Of a stretch of 64,000 nucleotides of DNA, positions 11,027 to 22,611 are shown piece after piece. The stretch comes from Dipteronia dyeriana. Its lineage: Eukaryota; Streptophyta; Magnoliopsida; Sapindales; Sapindaceae. Position 1 is the stretch's first letter. Every line of letters starts with the position of its first letter. Location of the stretch: NCBI GenBank assembly GCA_032871835.1, contig CM065297.1:87875052-87939051 (forward strand), given 5' to 3'. Below the pieces are notes generated by a model. It made no database searches. It was not told the DNA's origin and saw nothing but the letters and a program-made list of their open reading frames with translations. Position numbers and translations under genes: made by a program.

Positions 11027-11560
11027 GGTCTCAAAAAGGTGGAACTTTACTTACTTAATGCTGGATTATTGTTTGGATTATGATACAATCATTACATGTT
11101 TTTATAACATGAAATTGGTCGAAACTGGTCGTCCTAAAGCAAAAGCACTTACCTCATACGATTGGTATGTGTCAAGGGTTTTTTTTTCAATTTTTAAAGA
11201 TTTTTTACAATGCCATTGTTACTCTTTCAGAGGTCTATTACCCCACATCTTCTTAGGCAATCCATCAGATAGTTGAAATGTATGAAGCGTTAAACAGTTA
11301 TAGGGAAGATGAACATCTAGGCTCTATAGTTGTTGCCATGGAGACAAGGTTGAAAAAATATTAGGCTAACATTCCTCTATTTTATGCCTTAAGTGCTATA
11401 GTAGATCTAGGGTTTAATTATATGATTTAAAAGTTTTGTTTGAGTTTATCGGTACTAATTTGGCAATAGATTATTCAGAATAGGTTACTGACATTTGAAA
11501 CAAGTTGTTCAAAGTTTTTCATATTTATGAGCATAGGTTTGGCAACATTGACACCCATCA
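11027..11560 (+). pseudogene. hAT-1 transposase, second part of core
   Basis: Directly after the LTR the plus strand resumes with SKRWNFTYLMLDYCLDYDTII, the RWNSTY-like block of hAT transposases, and then DWYVSRVFF...FRGLLPHIF. It continues after a frame change with EMYEALNSYREDEHLGSIVVAMETRLKKY and a stop at about 11361. In the family this region lies between the catalytic core and the C-terminal dimerisation domain. The open frame that covers the start begins at an ATG inside the Sirevirus LTR (11013), which is an accident of the insertion. Confidence 0.8.
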
Positions 11561-11635
11561 ATAAGCAGAACCGGAGATAGAGCCGAAGCTAACAAGTTGA
11601 AGTCTTCTCAAACTGTGAAAAAAAGCACAAATCAA

Positions 11636-11765
11636 CAAGTACATCTTCAAGACAAAGATCTAGTCCATCTTCTTGTGCCAAACTAAATAAGTCCATCTTC
11701 TTGTGCCGAACTAAATAAGTACATCTTCAAGACAAAGATCTAGTCCATCTTCTTATGCCGAACTG
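11636..11765 (+). repeat. Tandem duplication inside hAT-1
   Basis: The words aagtacatcttcaagac, aaagatctagtccatcttc and ttgtgccgaactaaataag recur at about 11636-11689 and 11717-11770, with an extra partial copy between them. This is a local duplication in the linker before the hATC domain. Confidence 0.7.
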
Positions 11766-12053
11766 AATAGGAACCTTGAAGCACAGTTCGATGCTGTCGA
11801 AAACAAGGAAGATTTTGATTTGTTGTTATGGTGGAAGACCTATACGTATAGGTTTCTGGTTCTGTCACACTTAGCACGTGACGTACTGGTTATTCCTGTG
11901 TCCACGGTGTATTCAGAACAAACATTCAGCACCAGTGGACATATAATTGTACCAAGAAGAATCTGTTTATCTTCGGAGATGGTGAAGGTATTAACATGCC
12001 TTCGGGATTGGGAGCATGCAAAAAAAAAAGTTACAAAACCAAACTGTAGATAA
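11765..12053 (+). pseudogene. hAT-1 transposase C-terminal dimerisation domain (hATC)
   Basis: The plus strand encodes FDLLLWWKTYTYRFLVLSHLARDVLVIPVST and then SEQTFSTSGHIIVPRR and SSEMVKVLTCLRDWEHAKK. This is the most conserved C-terminal block of hAT transposases (LxWWk...yP.Ls.lArdvL.ip.stv.sEr.FS..g) and mediates dimerisation needed for transposition. The open piece is 77 codons (11820-12053) with recognisable sequence upstream of its first ATG. It ends with a normal TAG stop at the expected distance after the motif. Confidence 0.88.
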
Positions 12054-13625
12054 TGAACTTATTCTAAATTTCAACAATCTATATATTGGTGAGCCTTGCG
12101 GTAGTGGTCAGGGCCATAACTAGGTTATACTTTTACTTGTACATGTACTTGTAAGTTGTAATACGATTACACTATTTTTTCCTTACCAAGTTTTTATCCC
12201 ACTAGGTTTTTCTTGGTCTGGTTTTTAATGAGACAATCATGTAAATATGTAATAATGAATTTAAAAATTTAGAAATAAATAAATAATTCTTCATTTCATA
12301 TTATCATAACTTCATCTATATTTTATTTTTTGTAATACTTTATCTTTATTCAATTTTTTCATTATTTTATTATTTTACTATAAAAAATTAAAAATCTATC
12401 TAACTATAAAAATTGGAATAAAAAATAGACACTTTAATTTTCATGATAATCAATTAAAAGGATAAACAAATTGCAATGAAAATTACATTGATATAATTGC
12501 ATTGTTAATTTGATTTAATGTATTTTCCTTAAACCTTAAAGTTTAAACCCAAAAACCAAAAAAAAAAAATAAGGTCTTGTCTGTGGGGCAAGACAGTGAT
12601 AGGCCCATGTGCTGTGTCGGGTCCCCGTTCCAGATAACGTACCGGACCATGCTCTACCCGGACAAAACCACAGCTTGGAGCTAGCACGACCCATTTTAAA
12701 AAATATGCCTGGACAAGCCGAATCACTTGGGTCGGGCCTGTCCAGAATTACACCACTATATCAATACTCTCTTTCCCATACACATACTTCCTTTTCAATT
12801 CTTCTTCTTCGTTTTCCTTCTCTTTCTTCACCTTCCTCTTCTCATTTTCTTTCTTTCTCCTTTTCATTTCTAAAATGGCAGTCGACATCAGAGTTTCTAG
12901 GGAGATATAAAATGGAACTCTAGAGAGAAAAGACCATAAATATTTTTTAAATTCAATTTAAACCCCCAACAAGTTTTAAAATTACAATTTGACCCTGATT
13001 TATATAAGAAAAAAAAAAGCTGTCAAGTTGCCCCAAGTGCATCCTGTCGTATCCCACTATATCCCAATGTGTTGACTTTCGAGAAAATTAATGGACACAC
13101 AAAAATAAGTGACTGACATGTATCTTGTCGTGTCCGACATAGATACATTTCTAACAAGAGCTAGCTCTCATCATTTGGCGTGTTCGTGTTACACAGCTTT
13201 TCCTCAAGATCAACATTTCAATGAAGAATTAAATTACTAATAAATATTGTTAATGAGAAAATGTTGTCATTGTTTCCAACCTTGGAATCTTCGAAGTACC
13301 TTAGATAAGACCTCCCACCTCGAGCATCTTTCATGTGGAAACCCTTAGCTTCTTTCCCTATGAATATAGAAGTATGATGAAGCTATTTTTTTTTATAGAT
13401 TCATGCTCTTCATAGCTTGTAGTTTAGCACTGAGTCTAGGGCTTATGTCATATTTAACTAGGAAATGTGATTGGAACAAGGGCACCTTTCCAGCCTGAGA
13501 AGAGCTTTCAAAGACAAAAAAGAGTAGATCACTTTTAATGCCATTTTGTAAGTAATTTTTGCCCCCATTTTTGAGCCTTTTCGCTTGGTTCTTGAGTGAA
13601 ATCATTGTTTTTAATAGTATAAATA
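12054..13625 (+). other. Non-coding: hAT-1 3' end and flank
   Basis: AT-rich 3' sequence runs to 12590, then a GC-rich subterminal-like block (12595-12745) and a pyrimidine-rich tract at about 12790-12870. The rest to 13625 is featureless AT-rich DNA. I see no supported gene here. Confidence 0.5.
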
Positions 13626-13630
13626 AGCTT

Positions 13631-14899
13631 TGATAGGTGAATTTAGTAATTCAAAGATATTTGAGAAAATTTTGGAGAATTTAGAGCGAAAAGTTGGATT
13701 TTCGGGGCAAAACGCGTTGTACATTCATCTTAGTGTTTAGCATATTTGTATAGCACTTTCATTCAAGTAACTTTCCATTGTACGTGTCATCTTAATGTAT
13801 ACCATATTTGTACAGTGAAATTGTGCCCAACACCCAATGAGGGTAGCCTCATAATTTTTCAATTTTAAGAGGTATTTTTATAATTTTCTAATTTTTGTGC
13901 CTGAATTCGTGGGATACTATTTAAACCCCATTTTTGAGCTCTCCCACCACTCTTTAGCCTAGGAAAATCGAAGCACACATTTTTACACTCTCTCGATCAC
14001 CATCCATCCAAACACAAACCCATCATTTCCCACCTTGGATTCTCAACCATCCATCATCATTTGACAAAGAGATTGAAGAGAGGAGAATCCAAGCAAGAAA
14101 AGAGGAGACTTCCATCACTTAGTTTTCTCTAACTCTCTACTCTTTACTTTCTTATTTTAGTCATGTTTAGAGATATTTTTCATGATTGTAATTTTATGTC
14201 TTTAAGCATGAACTAAACCATTTAAGGTAGGGCCATGATGGACCCTTTCATGAATATTCAATAAAGACTTCTTTTCATTGAGTTATGCTTGTGGAATGTT
14301 GAGTGGGATTTTATATAATTAATGCTTTTAGATGATTAGCTACCATCTATATGATTTTTGGTTGTTATGTGAAGGACCGAAAAGTGATACATGCAACATC
14401 GAGGTTTAGTAAGATATAATACATGAGGCTTGCATGTATGATTTGATTTGTGTGCCAACATTCTTAATGAAATATATATTTCTTGTAGCTATCGAAAGAT
14501 AGATTATATGTGTATGTGAATATTATCTTTGTTGCTCGAAAGAGAATACAGATCAAAATAGGGTTAACATGAACCTTCGCATTCTATTGCATGGCTTAGT
14601 GAATTGGTTGTCTTAATTGTTCAATCGAATTGGTTTAGTGAAATCGAAACCCTAGCTATCATATCAAATATCTTGAATCAATCTTGCTTTGCTTGACTTT
14701 AATTATAGTGCATTAATTAATAGTTGCCTTTAGTTAGTTTAAATTGTAGTTGTTTGATAATCATATGACATCACCTATTAATTGCTTATCCAAATAATAG
14801 TGTAACTAACATATTTTGATACTTAGCATCTCAATCCCTGTTGGAAAGATAATTTTACTTTCACTATATTGCATGTGTTGGCCTCGCACTACTACGAGT
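13631..14899 (+). repeat. Probable solo LTR of a gypsy-like element
   Basis: The block starts tgataggtgaattta and ends near cactactacgagt. It is flanked on both sides by the same five bases agctt (13626-13630 and 14900-14904). The interior looks like a plant gypsy LTR: tatttaaacccc (about 13918-13929), a CT-rich leader, then aatccctgttggaaagat and a cgcactactacgag tail. There is no internal coding region or second LTR. The right terminus is not the canonical CA, so the boundary could be a few bases off. The strand follows the leader-like order of these parts. Confidence 0.5.
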
Positions 14900-14904
14900 A
14901 GCTT

Positions 14905-15890
14905 TAGCACGTGTGAATCACCTAGGTTAGAATCCCCAAGAATATACATGAATTTAAACAATATTGCATCCACATGCATATAAGGTTGAGACCAGCTATG
15001 AAAGAAAGAAGCAGTTAAGGCTCAAGGTTGTATGGGTTTGAATATCAATTTTGACAAACATCATTTTAAATTGATTTTTATAAAGCTTAAGATTATTTGG
15101 GCTCAAGGCCTGCTGAGGCCTTTATCCGATCCAATTAGGTCTGACCTAGCATGAAAAACACATTGATCTTGTTCTGGAATTATAAATAGGTTTGAAACTG
15201 TTTATACGGCCTGGCCTATTCTAAACAATAACAGGCCTTAGCCCTTATTTGGTTTAAAATTTGAAAAGGCTCAAGAATTTTACGCTAGGTTGACTCGTCC
15301 TGACACTTTTAATACCTCTACACAGGACCAACGGGGTTAGGCGATAAATTTAATATAAGTTTAATTTATTCTCCCTAATTTCTAATCCTAAATGTCTAAG
15401 TTGACTAAGTTAAATGAAGAAATAGGATAAATAGCTAGGGTTAAACGGACTGAAGTGGAAAAGTTGGAAATTGATGAGAATGGCTAGGGCGGAGATACCT
15501 CCTCTAAACAGTACCCCTATTACCACATCCTCCAATTGTGGTTTTCTAGGGAATAGGGTGCGGGTGGGGAACATTTGTTTTGAGATGTAAACCCAAACAA
15601 AATCCATAAACACCCTCATCCCCATTTCCCTCAAATGTTGTTGGTGGGGAATGAGGTACGGGTGAGGTACATTTCTTTGAGATGTCAACCCAAACAAAAT
15701 GAGATGTCTTACATTAAGGTTTAAGATAAGATAAGATTTAAGAAAAAAAAACTCCTATTTTTGGAAAAAGAAATAATCTATGAATATTGTATGTAAAAAT
15801 AATATATTGATGATAGTGCACCTCCCTAATCGGTCTAATTTTGTATATATTTTTTGTCCCTAATTCCTATGTATTATGCTTGTTTCTCGA
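14905..15890. other. Non-coding AT-rich stretch with one direct repeat
   Basis: No gene is seen. A 54-bp segment is present twice, at 15549-15604 and 15647-15700 (gggaat.gggt.cgggtg...gagatgt.aacccaaacaaaat), with about 97 bases between starts. The rest is unremarkable. Confidence 0.6.
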
Positions 15891-17215
15891 GTAAAGTATG
15901 TGTTTTAAAAGTTTAGTAAGCATCTGCGGGTTATTTTCCATAAGGTTAGTGTTTGGAAGCTTTCTTGAAGTAAAAGGGCAAAAATGCATGAAAAACTAGG
16001 GTAATCTGGTAATTCTATGGTCCAAACCGCAGGCCAGGAAAGAAGCATGAGTCGTGGTACGTGTAGCGGTTGATTCCAAAAGATACATGTGGTTAAGACC
16101 ACTGCCTAGGAAGAAAACCTGAACCACAACATTCCCAACGGAGAAGTTTAGTGTGTTACCGTTATGTGGACTACGGTGCAAGACGATGCACAGACTGTGG
16201 CCTTGACTACGGTCGAAGAATTTCCTTGTTGCGCAATAAGTCTGAAAAGTTCTAATTTGAAGATGAGATATAAATACCACCTTTTTCCATTCTGAAAAAA
16301 AAAACCATCATCCCCAACCATAATCCTTGTTCTAGAAGACATCTTTTATCATTTCCAACATCTTTACACATTGAAGTTTTAGAGAGAGAAAAATAAGTCT
16401 TTTAACTTGTTCAGGTGGAGTCAACCATATTCAAAGAGCACTTGTTGTTTATCATGGGTCTCTGTTCCAAACTCTTTTTTTTTTCTACGATGTGTAACTA
16501 ATCCCATAACTAGGAAGTCAATGTGAACTTCTTGTGAATGCTCATGTTTGGATTAACTTTTATTTCATCAATACAATTCTTGTTTTAATCATGAAGTTTA
16601 ATTTCTTGAGCTTTGTTGTCTTGGATTTAATTCAAACCATAAACTAAGGGTGAATGATTATTATTGACTTAAGGTTAAGAATATTTGACAATTAAGGTTA
16701 GAATATAAACCAAACATAATCTTGATTAATGCTCAAATGAATGAATGAATTCAATCTTTAGCATAGGCTAAGTGAAGCATAGAATTTGGATCTTATTTCT
16801 TGTGCTTAACAGATTTTGATTGTTGTTCATACCATAGGCTAGGGGTGAATAATAATTTGCAATACTTGGCTCATCCCGCAGCCATACGATAATAGTGATA
16901 ATCAAGATAAGAGTGAACCTCTTAATTGATTGAATTTTGTTTGCAAGGTCAATTCTGTACATGAGTATTTATAATTGGGATTTATTGATGATCTAGTTCT
17001 TCTCGTATCTTGATCACAACCAAATTTCCTTTAATTTTTTTCTTAGATTAATTTAATTTAGTATAATTCCATCATCAATGTCAACAACTTAGTTCCTTAT
17101 AGTTTAGCTTTTACTATAATTAGTTATAATCAGTATTCTCTTTTTCCCGTAGAATGAACTTTATTTGCTGTTGTACGAATCACCACGATTCATGCACATA
17201 CTAGTTTAGTAAAAT
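15890..17215 (+). repeat. Degenerate LTR-like sequence
   Basis: The order of parts resembles a plant gypsy LTR: a moderately GC-rich U3-like part (16000-16200), a TATA box (tataaata, 16269-16276) about 100 bases upstream of an agagagagaaaa leader, a long AT-rich middle, and an end with tctctttttcccgtag...acgaatcaccacg. I could not find matching target duplications, so both borders are estimates. It could instead be unrelated intergenic DNA. Confidence 0.3.
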
Positions 17216-17220
17216 GTAAA

Positions 17221-17397
17221 TTTCACAACACTCCCTTTCACATTGGTGGTGAGGGATTCGAGTCTCACCATTTGCATTTGAAAAGTATACATGGGGAGTT
17301 TTCTCCTGGTTTGTGTAAGAAAATATCTGGCCCGTATAAATGTACTATTTGATCTTACCATGTCCCGACAGTTCTATTGTAATAATTGTAATACTTC

Positions 17398-17400
<3 letters not shown>
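17221..17400 (+). mobile_element. Possible 5'-truncated SINE
   Basis: The word gggattcgagtctcacc resembles the tRNA-type B box (GGTTCGANNCC) of plant SINEs. It is followed by about 130 bases of body and then an A/T-rich simple-repeat tail (17398-17478). The A box is not recognisable. A chance B-box match is quite possible. Confidence 0.28.
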
Positions 17401-17462
<62 letters not shown>

Positions 17463-17478
17463 AATAATAATAATAATA
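17398..17478. repeat. Compound trinucleotide microsatellite (ATA)n(ACA)n(ATA)n
   Basis: About 81 bases of perfect repeats: ataataata..., then acaacaaca..., then ataataata... again. The Asn-rich open frame across it is an artefact of the repeat. Confidence 0.95.
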
Positions 17479-18077
17479 TTAGAATGATCGATCAAATACT
17501 TCTCCAGATTATATGCTGTAATGATATGATAAGGTGATTATCCCATGTATGTAATGGGATAATTCAGTGGTTTACACCTTACAACAAATGTTCTAGCAGT
17601 ATTAGTGTCAATTTTTCTCCTATATGCACACAATTTATGCATACTTATAACATATTACTATGCATCACCACACTTTTACTATATGTATTATAATGATTGA
17701 ATTTATGTTGCTTACATGGCAAAAGTGTGGTAATTAAGGGCGGACCGACGTTGAGGTAAGGTGGGGTCCATGCTTCACCTCAAACTTAAAAATTGATTAT
17801 ATATATATATATAATACCCCACTACACAACACTACATTGTAGAGGTAACCACGGTTCGGTTCGAAGCGATACCGACACTGTAGTAACCGGATCAGAACTG
17901 GAATTTTCGATCCCTGTTCCAAAATTTGAAAATTTAATCTGGCACCGACAGTTCCAACTAGTTTCTTTTTATAAAAAAAAAACTGATTTAATGTTGGGAC
18001 ACAAGGGTTATAATATGCCCAACGGTGCTTTTTTTTAAAAAAAAAATGTTTTTTTTTTAAATTTAAAATCCTATTCC

Positions 18078-18085
18078 TATAAATA
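18078..18085 (+). promoter_or_regulatory. TATA box of hAT-2
   Basis: The sequence cctataaatacc lies about 280 bases upstream of the first ATG of the transposase remnant, in a stretch resembling a 5' leader with repeated aattctctatcaat words. Confidence 0.5.
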
Positions 18086-18308
18086 CCACTCTCGCATTTC
18101 AATTCTCCAATTCTCTATCAATGCTAAATTCTCTATCAATCATTCAATATTTTTTTATTACAATTAAAGCGCAGTTACATTTTTTTTACTCAATTAACAT
18201 TCATTTCCAACAAATTTTTCAAATTTATTTCTAACAAAATTTTCATATTTATTTCAAACAACAATTTTCAAATTTATTTTCAACAAATTTTGTAATTCCA
18301 TTTTTCCA

Positions 18309-18720
18309 GTTGCAAGTGGAGAAAGTTCAAGGCCCTCTGACAAAGGTAAGAGTCCTATGCAAGACGGTGTCGGTTATGATGACATCACTTATCATGAGTC
18401 CCTACAACAACAAACCTATCTTGAATCCATAAACTCTTATAATCTCCCTCTAACATTTTCAGAACCCAATTCCACCCCCTACTACAAAAGCCAATCACAA
18501 AATATACACGATCCTTTTCCAACTTTTGAAACACCTGATGAAGAGAAGTTGTGCAAATCCTATCTCTTCGTAATCCATATGAAGAAAATTACTAAAGATG
18601 ATGGAAGCTACGCAGTGATTTGCAATTACTGCCACATAGAATTTAAGTGGTCTAAATTTAGCGGATATGGCACATAACAGAAGCATATAACGACCAAGCA
18701 ACCAACCGAATAGGCCAGAA
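18309..18720 (+). pseudogene. hAT-2 transposase N-terminus with broken BED finger
   Basis: Plus-strand translation reads SGESSRPSDKGKSPMQDG, an acidic low-complexity spacer, then KITKDDGSYAVICNYCHIEF and KWSKFSGYGT. The Cys pair (CNYC) of the BED zinc finger and the KWS...GYGT block typical of RICESLEEPER-like transposases are visible. A TAA at 18675-18677 precedes the H..H half, which is still readable as KHITTKQPTE. The first ATG of the open piece is at 18357, but similarity starts upstream, after a possible splice acceptor. Confidence 0.75.
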
Positions 18721-18889
18721 GGCTTTTACAAAGCCATTTTTCTAGGTACACTATCCCTAACCATCAATTATTTAAATATAGTGATATAAATAATATATGA
18801 AATTTAGCTAGAATGGTTGCTGTAAAATGCTTAGCACTTAGTTTTCGTGAAAAGTTGGTTTTATTAATTAATGCCAACAAGCATTAAAT

Positions 18890-19590
18890 CTCGTTGCATG
18901 TCGTGTTTCTAGAACCACTCTCACACATACACTTTACGGTATTTATAAAAAAAGGAATTTGCAAAATTTTTAATAATTATAAAGGTCGTGTTTCCATATG
19001 TGCCGACATATGGAGTGATCTTTGGATGGTGCATTCATACTTGGGTGTCACTTGTGATTATATAGATAATGCATGGACAATGCAAAAAAAAAAAAGAATT
19101 CTTACATTAAGAGTTATTGATGATGCACATATTATAGATAATATTCATAGAATGCTTAAAATTATTTTTTGAAGAGTATAACATTGATAACAATACTTTT
19201 ACAATTGGTTTTGATAATGCTTCCTACAATACCGCAACTATTCCTTTTCTATGTTATTTATGCAATCCTTTTTTTGGTGGTAGATTTTTTCATTAAAGAT
19301 GTGCTCGCCATGTTTTAAATTTATGTATTTAAAGTGGCTTAAAGGTTCTTCAAAATTTTATTAGACCTATTAGAGAAGCTCTTCATTTTTATGGAAACGT
19401 GCTTTTATAATGGACTCATTGTTAAAATGTTGTAAATCAAATGGTAGGCATCTCATTAGATTTTCTTGTAATGTTCTAACTCGTTATAATTCTACATATA
19501 AATTGCTTGCTAAAAGTTATGAATATAGGGAATTATTAGTTATTTTTAAGCAATATAATGTTTCTGTAAGTTCCTAATATTTTGATTGGT
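18890..19590 (+). pseudogene. hAT-2 transposase core
   Basis: Fragments in order: KIFNNYKGRVSICADIWSD and HSYLGVTCDYIDNAW (core start), ILTLRVIDDAH, then after a frame change TIGFDNASYNTATIPFL, GGRFFH-stop-RCARHVLNLCI and SNGRHLIRF..VLTRYNSTYKLL. The second aspartate block (FDNAS.N) and the RC..H..NL block of the hAT catalytic domain are recognisable. Stops lie inside FFH-RCA (about 19297) and after NLCI. Similarity stops at about 19590. The hATC domain is missing, so this copy is dead and truncated. Confidence 0.78.
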
Positions 19591-19599
19591 GTATTTCGT

Positions 19600-19913
19600 T
19601 GACAAACCACGTTAAGATTTAGTTTGCAAGGTTAGAAAAGGTTCTTCTTTGTTTGTGATCAAGCTTCATTGGCATTCCTAAAACCTCGAACTTAAGAGTA
19701 CTTCAAATGTATAACTCTTATTCTTGACTCTTTGAAGAGATCTAGCTGCACACACTCACTATTCTTGCTTGTTATGTTCATATTGCATTTGTGTTTTAAT
19801 TTGTTTATATTTTATAATCATTTACACTTCTCAAACTTGGACCTCATTTTTAGATTTAAGTGTGGCAGTGTGTTATGAAATTTATTTCCTGAAGTGTGTT
19901 CGGAAACGTCTAT
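19600..19913. other. Non-coding gap between hAT-2 and the solo LTR
   Basis: About 310 bases of AT-rich sequence with no recognisable gene, repeat or motif. It may be the decayed 3' part of hAT-2 or old retrotransposon sequence. Confidence 0.4.
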
Positions 19914-19918
19914 ACTTG

Positions 19919-19961
19919 TGAAAATACAAACACAGTTAATTTCCCTAATGCTAACCTAAAG

Positions 19962-20003
<42 letters not shown>

Positions 20004-22606
20004 GGTTCAATCCCTTAAAACAAAAGAAAAAAATTGTCCCTCTAGATAGTTTATATTACCGCATAATAATAACATGATAGCACTTGTAGACTTTGTTTAA
20101 AAGAATATTTATCTAAACAAATAAAACAAAGTCAATAAATCAAATCATGAGGAAAGGTAATATATACAACGCTAATCAAAAGATGTTTGTCTTATGTATT
20201 TTGCAAAAAGATCTTGTTTTACAGAGAAATTGATCAACTAAAGATCAAAATAAGATTTTACTAAACACATATACAAAAATACAAGAGATAGGGATAGAGA
20301 CATTGAACACATTATTTTTACATCGTAAAACCTCCAAAGAGGAAACATCTAAAGGTTAATTCCATAACTACCGGCAAACTAGCTTTCACTATGACAAATA
20401 AAAGTACACCCTCAAAAGTGACCACTTCACATGACACTCTCTATTGTATATCTCTTATATTCTACCCACGGGCCTAGTGAAAACTTTGTCTACTCCCTAT
20501 CCAAGACACTTCATATGCCTCTAGGAAGATTTCCTTGCTCGACTATTAGGATTTTCACAATCTTAACCAATACTTCTTGCTCAAATTGAAGCTATACACC
20601 TAAAATGAGGTTTCCTTGCTCAAGTTAAAGCTTCACACCTTAACAAGAGACTTTCTTGCTCAAATTGAAGCTTCACACTCCAAATGAGACTTCCACCTTT
20701 TGCAAGGCAAATGACCTACGTGTAATGCAAATGATACAAACACAAGCAACATAGAATATGTGATCAATATATCATATGGAAACTAGAAATAAACAATGAG
20801 CACACAGTGTATAATTTTCTAGTTTATGATCCTATTAACAAGGCAATCATACAAATTATGCATGTACTTATGAAATGAATGGATCAATCACATTCCATGA
20901 AGAACTAGTCATAGGCATCAAAATACACAAATCAACGTTGCCTAGTTCTTTAACCATAACAAAAACCAAGAGCATGCAAAACACCAAAAACATGCTTTAA
21001 GACCTAGATCTTATTCATGGTACTAAAGCTTGAAAATAACACATGTTCAAGAATCATATACTAAAGGCTTTATAACAACACAAAAATAGCTAGAGTCAAT
21101 AGATATTATCGATAAAGTTCTCTAGCACATATTTAGAGCACATATTCATAAAATATTCAATTAAGACCTAATTGGCTCTAAATATACCATCAATTGTGCT
21201 AATCCTACAAATATTCAACCGAAGAGTTCTAGCACATGTAAGGACTATTAATCATAAAAAATAAATCAATTCAAGCACATAATAGTCCTAGATAAAAGCT
21301 AGTCAAAATTCAACTCATAAGCATGTGACAACATAGATTTATAAAAACCTAACTCAATTTGCTAATTTCTAATTAAGCACACCTAGCCTTTTATTGAAGT
21401 TCTATCTCTTAATAGTTAATGTTCAAGTAACATATACATGTAGAAGAAGAAAACCCAATGTAATTGAAGATCATTAAGCTCAAAATATAAGAGATAAATC
21501 AAATACCTTGACAAAATGTACAGCCACAAAATTTGGTGTAGAACCACTACAAAACTTGAACACAAGGGTTCAATCATGCTTGGAGATGGTAGAAAACTTC
21601 AATACAAAGATTCTTTAACTAGAATCACTCAAATTGGATGTAAAATGGGTGAGTTATGGTGTTTAGAATTTGAGAGAATTTTGAGAGAAAATTCTACTCT
21701 TTTTCTTCTTGAAAAGAAAATGATAGGGAAATGAGATTTAAATGAAAGAATGAGAGGGAGATGACATAGAGAGATCCCAATCTCAGATGGAAAGAAGCCA
21801 CTCTCCAGCTCATCACCCCATGGAGGCATGTGAGGCTCATAGGGGCAGCATGGATTCCTTCCTGTGTGGCTCACTCGCCTCCACGGGAGGAGGGGTGAAG
21901 TGGCACTTTGCCACACTTTACTTCCCTTGCACTCCACTCGCATTCTTCGACCATATTTTGACCTTCGAACTCCAATTTTGAATCCGTTTATGGATTAAGA
22001 ATTGTAGCTCTCTCATGAATATTGATGTCCAAAAAAAATTCACAAAAATTATGAGAATTGACTCAATATACAAAGACAAAAATGATGTACGTTAAAGATG
22101 CGAAAAGTTTCTTAACTTCCAACTTGAAACTCAAAAACTAATGAATGAGTATCCGAAACGACCTGAACTTGATAAGGAATAATATAAGAATGTATTCATG
22201 TCCGATATCACAAAAACACAAACAAACAAATACAAGAACACACAAGTAAGCCATTTCCTAGAGATAATCCTAGAACATGCATTTTTACAAAATTTGTCAA
22301 TTTAAATCTAATAAATGTGCATACCATAATAAGTGTGTGATTGTGTTATGCTATTTTAGTGTAACGATGTAGGGACACAAATGTATGCAATATGTATGTG
22401 TGAGCCTAAGCCTTGCAAGAGGAATGAGGTCAAAAATACCTTTGATGTGCAACAAAGCCAACTCCCCTTAAAGACTTCACTTTGCTTGATATTTTGTCAA
22501 TATATTCTTTGAACCTTGAACGCCATAAGCCTAGAAAACTAATCAATAAAAATGAAACATTATTTTGACATGGAATTATGCCAACTCATAACTCAAAAAC
22601 CTAATA
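19919..22606 (-). repeat. Probable solo LTR related to SIRE-3 LTRs
   Basis: In reverse orientation this resembles the 2.6-kb LTR of SIRE-3. It has tgaaaatacaaacac at the outer end, a G run (19965-20002), the repeated attcttgctcaaattgaagc block (20560-20700, matching gagcaagaagtcttg repeats at 26390-26600), a gggacacaaatgtatg block (22370-22386) and cattattttgacatggaatt (22556-22575). The inner end is cctaata rather than cctaaca. Near-matching 5-mers flank it (acttg at 19914-19918, gcttg at 22607-22611), and no polypurine tract follows. At 2688 bases its length is close to the SIRE-3 LTRs (2619 and 2606). Confidence 0.62.
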
Positions 22607-22611
22607 GCTTG

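Larger units (their letters stand above)
1..12760 (+). mobile_element. hAT-superfamily DNA transposon (hAT-1), split by a retrotransposon
   Basis: Pieces of one hAT transposase lie in order on the plus strand: BED zinc finger (223-528), catalytic core (775-1254), its continuation (11027-11560) and the C-terminal hATC dimerisation region (11765-12053). The middle 9.8 kb is a retrotransposon flanked by the 5-bp duplication ggtct (1250-1254 and 11027-11031). Removing the insert and one duplication joins the two halves of the core, though not in one clean frame. The left end lies outside the window. The right end is not precisely defined; a GC-rich stretch at 12595-12745 with cgggtcc, cgacccat and gggtcgggcctg words looks like a subterminal region. 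Stops and frame changes in every part show the element is dead. Confidence 0.85.
17838..19600 (+). mobile_element. Second hAT transposon (hAT-2), 3'-truncated
   Basis: The left end is probably at gtagaggtaaccacggttcgg (about 17837), since hAT elements often start with a tag.ggt-like terminus and GC-rich cggttcgg subterminal repeats. A TATA box lies at 18078-18085 and an AG acceptor-like site at about 18308. A BED-finger remnant and a decayed core follow. Recognisable transposase ends near 19590, before the C-terminal hATC domain, and no right terminus is seen. It belongs to a different hAT family from hAT-1 (SGESSRPSDKGK, FKWSK). Confidence 0.7.

Noticed and set aside
12529..12923. Frames of 65 and 104 codons over the GC-rich stretch
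   Set aside because: They cover the hAT subterminal GC-rich block and a CT-rich tract; no domain or plausible gene structure.
17340..17537. 65-codon frame with about 26 consecutive Asn
   Set aside because: It is the translation of the trinucleotide microsatellite, with no flanking domain.
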